Assembly (NCBI GenBank): GCA_002077065.1
Contig: NAJO01000029.1
Span: forward strand, 496,001 to 560,000
Direction of reading: 5' to 3'
Source of the DNA: Cryoendolithus antarcticus
Taxonomy: Eukaryota > Ascomycota > Dothideomycetes > Cladosporiales > Cladosporiaceae
Length of the DNA: 64,000 bases
A program made the translations under genes and the position numbers. A model generated the notes under the pieces. That model was not told the DNA's origin. It did not search any database and saw only the letters and a program-made list of their open reading frames with translations. Position 1 is the stretch's first letter. Every line of letters starts with the position of its first letter. Of the stretch, positions 62,577-64,000 are shown piece after piece.

Positions 62577-63050
62577 TGCAACATAAGCGCCGCCTACAGC
62601 TTCTCGTCATCCTATTCAGGCAGACCACCGCGCATCCCATCATGGCTGAAGAAGCTGCAAGATGACCACGATCAAGCAGGCATAGTCAGGTTCAATGTCC
62701 ACGGCTCCGTCAAGAGATGGTTCACAGATCTCGCGCCCTCTGCACCATGCTTCCAGAGCATCGATTTCAGCGTCACTGCTCGATATACGGCATGTCAACC
62801 ACGGCTATGTCTGATAAAGATCCGCGCTCAGACAAGACCTCCTACCAGGTCTGTCGAGATTCTGAACGTCAGGGCGGAATACATCCGGCGCAAGCTCAAG
62901 CCGGAGTACGGAGAGCCCATCGAACGTCTTCGATCCACTGTCACAGCCATTGAGCAACGACCTGGCTTTCGGGGCTTCAGCTTGCAGGACTTGAAGGCCA
63001 TGGCGATGTCGTTCCGATGCCAGCTGCGCGATACAGTCCGATCGAGTTAA
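62577..63050 (+). pseudogene. LPxELR family copy C, C-terminal fragment
   Basis: The frame contains the C-terminal half of the family: CFQSIDFSVTARYTACQPRL, SVEILNVRAEYIRRKL, and the hallmark EQRPGFRGFSLQDLKAMAMS, ending at 63050. The N-terminal LPxELR motif and the strands that follow it in copies A, B and D are missing. The fragment has no ATG in a sensible position and no internal stop. It is best explained as a 5'-deleted copy. Confidence 0.62.
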
Positions 63051-63663
63051 GCGCGCCAGGGCGTGGGAATGGTACGACCGAGGTCGGGGACATGGAGAAT
63101 GTGACATGATCGGGCGTGCGAGTGTTGGAATGCTGAGGACCGCAGCAACGCGTGGAGATGACGGGACAGAGCATGATGAATGGCGAAGACGTAGAAGGTC
63201 GCTTACCAGAGTGCATCGGGATCGAGACGCTCGTTACCTTACACTTACTCCAAGCCCTCTCGGCGAGCGATACTCGCACGTTGTAGAGGTCCGATATGCC
63301 AGCTCATAAGTGTATACCGCTGTTTATGCAGTCGGTGTAACCTCTTCACATCTCCACCCGCTCGATGTTTACGACTGTCACGGGGAGTGTGATGATGTAG
63401 GATGGAGGTGTCGAGGTCGCACTGAGTTTACCTCGCTCTTGCCTGACATGTAGAGAGACGCTGCTTCGCGCTTGGCAGGCTCACCTTGTCCATCAACTTA
63501 CCTCTCTCCTGCACCTTCAAACCGACTGTGCTACTACATTGCTAGCTGGAAGATCTGATCGAAGCTTGTACACCCTGGAGAGACATTAGCATCCACGAGT
63601 CAGAAGCATCTTCAAACGAAACATGCTCTTCACCGCAGCAACTGACAACCTTGCAGGCACGAA
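63051..63663. other. Spacer between LPxELR copies C and D
   Basis: The 613 bp contain no recognised gene. The last part should include the copy D promoter. Confidence 0.35.
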
Positions 63664-64000
63664 ATGGCCGAAACAAATGTGCGTTGCTCCACCAAGGGCA
63701 AGGTGACACTACCCGACGATCTTGCGCAGCTCGCGAAGAAGGCGAAGCTCTCAGTCATAGATTCTCACATCCAGGAGCGACGACGGGATGCGGACCTTGC
63801 ACCACCTCCTACCGACCCCTTCCGCTTCATGGATCTACCAGCCGAGTTACGAGCTCTCATCCTCAGCTTCGTCGTCGTCAGCGATGAGCCCAGGCGCTTG
63901 ACTGATGTGGTCGCGCCACTAGTCATTACGGTGAGCTAGCAGATGCGCAAAGAGGCGTTTCCTGTCTTCTTCTCGGGGACCACTGGCACATACCCGTCGT
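63664..64000 (+). pseudogene. LPxELR (F-box/2EXR-like) family copy D, cut by the window edge
   Basis: An ATG at 63664 opens MAETNVRCSTKGKVTLPDDL, then PTDPFRFMDLPAELRALILS and a strand-rich stretch. At 63937-63939 a TAG stands where copies A and B have a Lys in the (V/A)SKQ segment; the reading resumes in the same frame with QMRKEAFPVFFSG. So the copy has a clean start and domain but one premature stop. GTGAGC just ahead of the TAG (63931) resembles a splice donor, so an intron running past the window edge cannot be excluded. Confidence 0.65.

Noticed and set aside
39818..64000. Repeat-induced point mutation as the cause of the broken tandem copies
   Set aside because: RIP gives many C-to-T/G-to-A changes with TpA enrichment. 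The two single stops inferred in the LPxELR copies would be C-to-A and A-to-T changes, the kinase relics contain frameshifts, and the copies are not obviously AT-rich. A base-composition test (TpA/ApT index) would be decisive.

Overview
The window looks like nuclear DNA of a filamentous ascomycete, probably a dothideomycete. Genes are dense and on both strands. Introns are mostly 49-60 bp, with GT-AG ends and a CTNAY-like branch site. The gene set is fungal: Zn2Cys6 regulator, White Collar 2, ERMES subunit Mdm12, LaeA/UMTA-type methyltransferases and fungal tyrosinase. No marker here fixes the genus.

Layout. 1-2749 is gene-free. 2750-9845 holds a CBM48 protein, a Msd1/TINA-type spindle-pole protein, and a quinone-oxidoreductase-like MDR enzyme ending in SKL, divergent from a Zn2Cys6 regulator. 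9846-15898 holds a gene-free stretch and then two tandem paralogous SAM methyltransferases with the same exon architecture. 16202-18804 carries a second SKL-ending MDR reductase and a Maf-type nucleotide pyrophosphatase. 18805-21663 is repeat-like: two diverged tRNA-like units and an RNase H reading frame with one in-frame TAG. 22031-30024 is conserved core: WC-2 head-to-head with RAD50, then MDM12. After a gene-free 2.3 kb come an enoyl-CoA hydratase/isomerase, a PAF-acetylhydrolase-like hydrolase, a mitochondrial acyl-CoA dehydrogenase and NPR2 (32393-39580). 39818-44364 is a tandem kinase family with two wrecks and one intact copy. 44669-50268 holds BET3 with a 9-nt microexon, the U5 snRNP 40K WD40 gene, a monooxygenase remnant overlapped antisense by an unknown ORF, and a type II membrane protein. 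50966-57309 has a full-length P-glycoprotein-type ABC transporter and a secreted tyrosinase. 58415-59701 is a predicted dsRNA-binding-like protein. 60142-64000 is a tandem array of at least four LPxELR (F-box/2EXR-like) genes in different states of decay.

How it fits together. Single-copy housekeeping genes (RAD50, MDM12, NPR2, BET3, U5-40K, WC-2, Msd1/TINA) alternate with pockets of lineage-specific tandem duplication and decay (methyltransferases, kinases, LPxELR proteins, RNase H/tRNA-like repeats). Fatty-acid and aldehyde enzymes recur, and three of them end in SKL or a near-SKL tripeptide. I see no biosynthetic cluster core (no PKS, NRPS or terpene synthase). All splice sites were read by eye and chosen so that the spliced frame restores the family motif; they are predictions.
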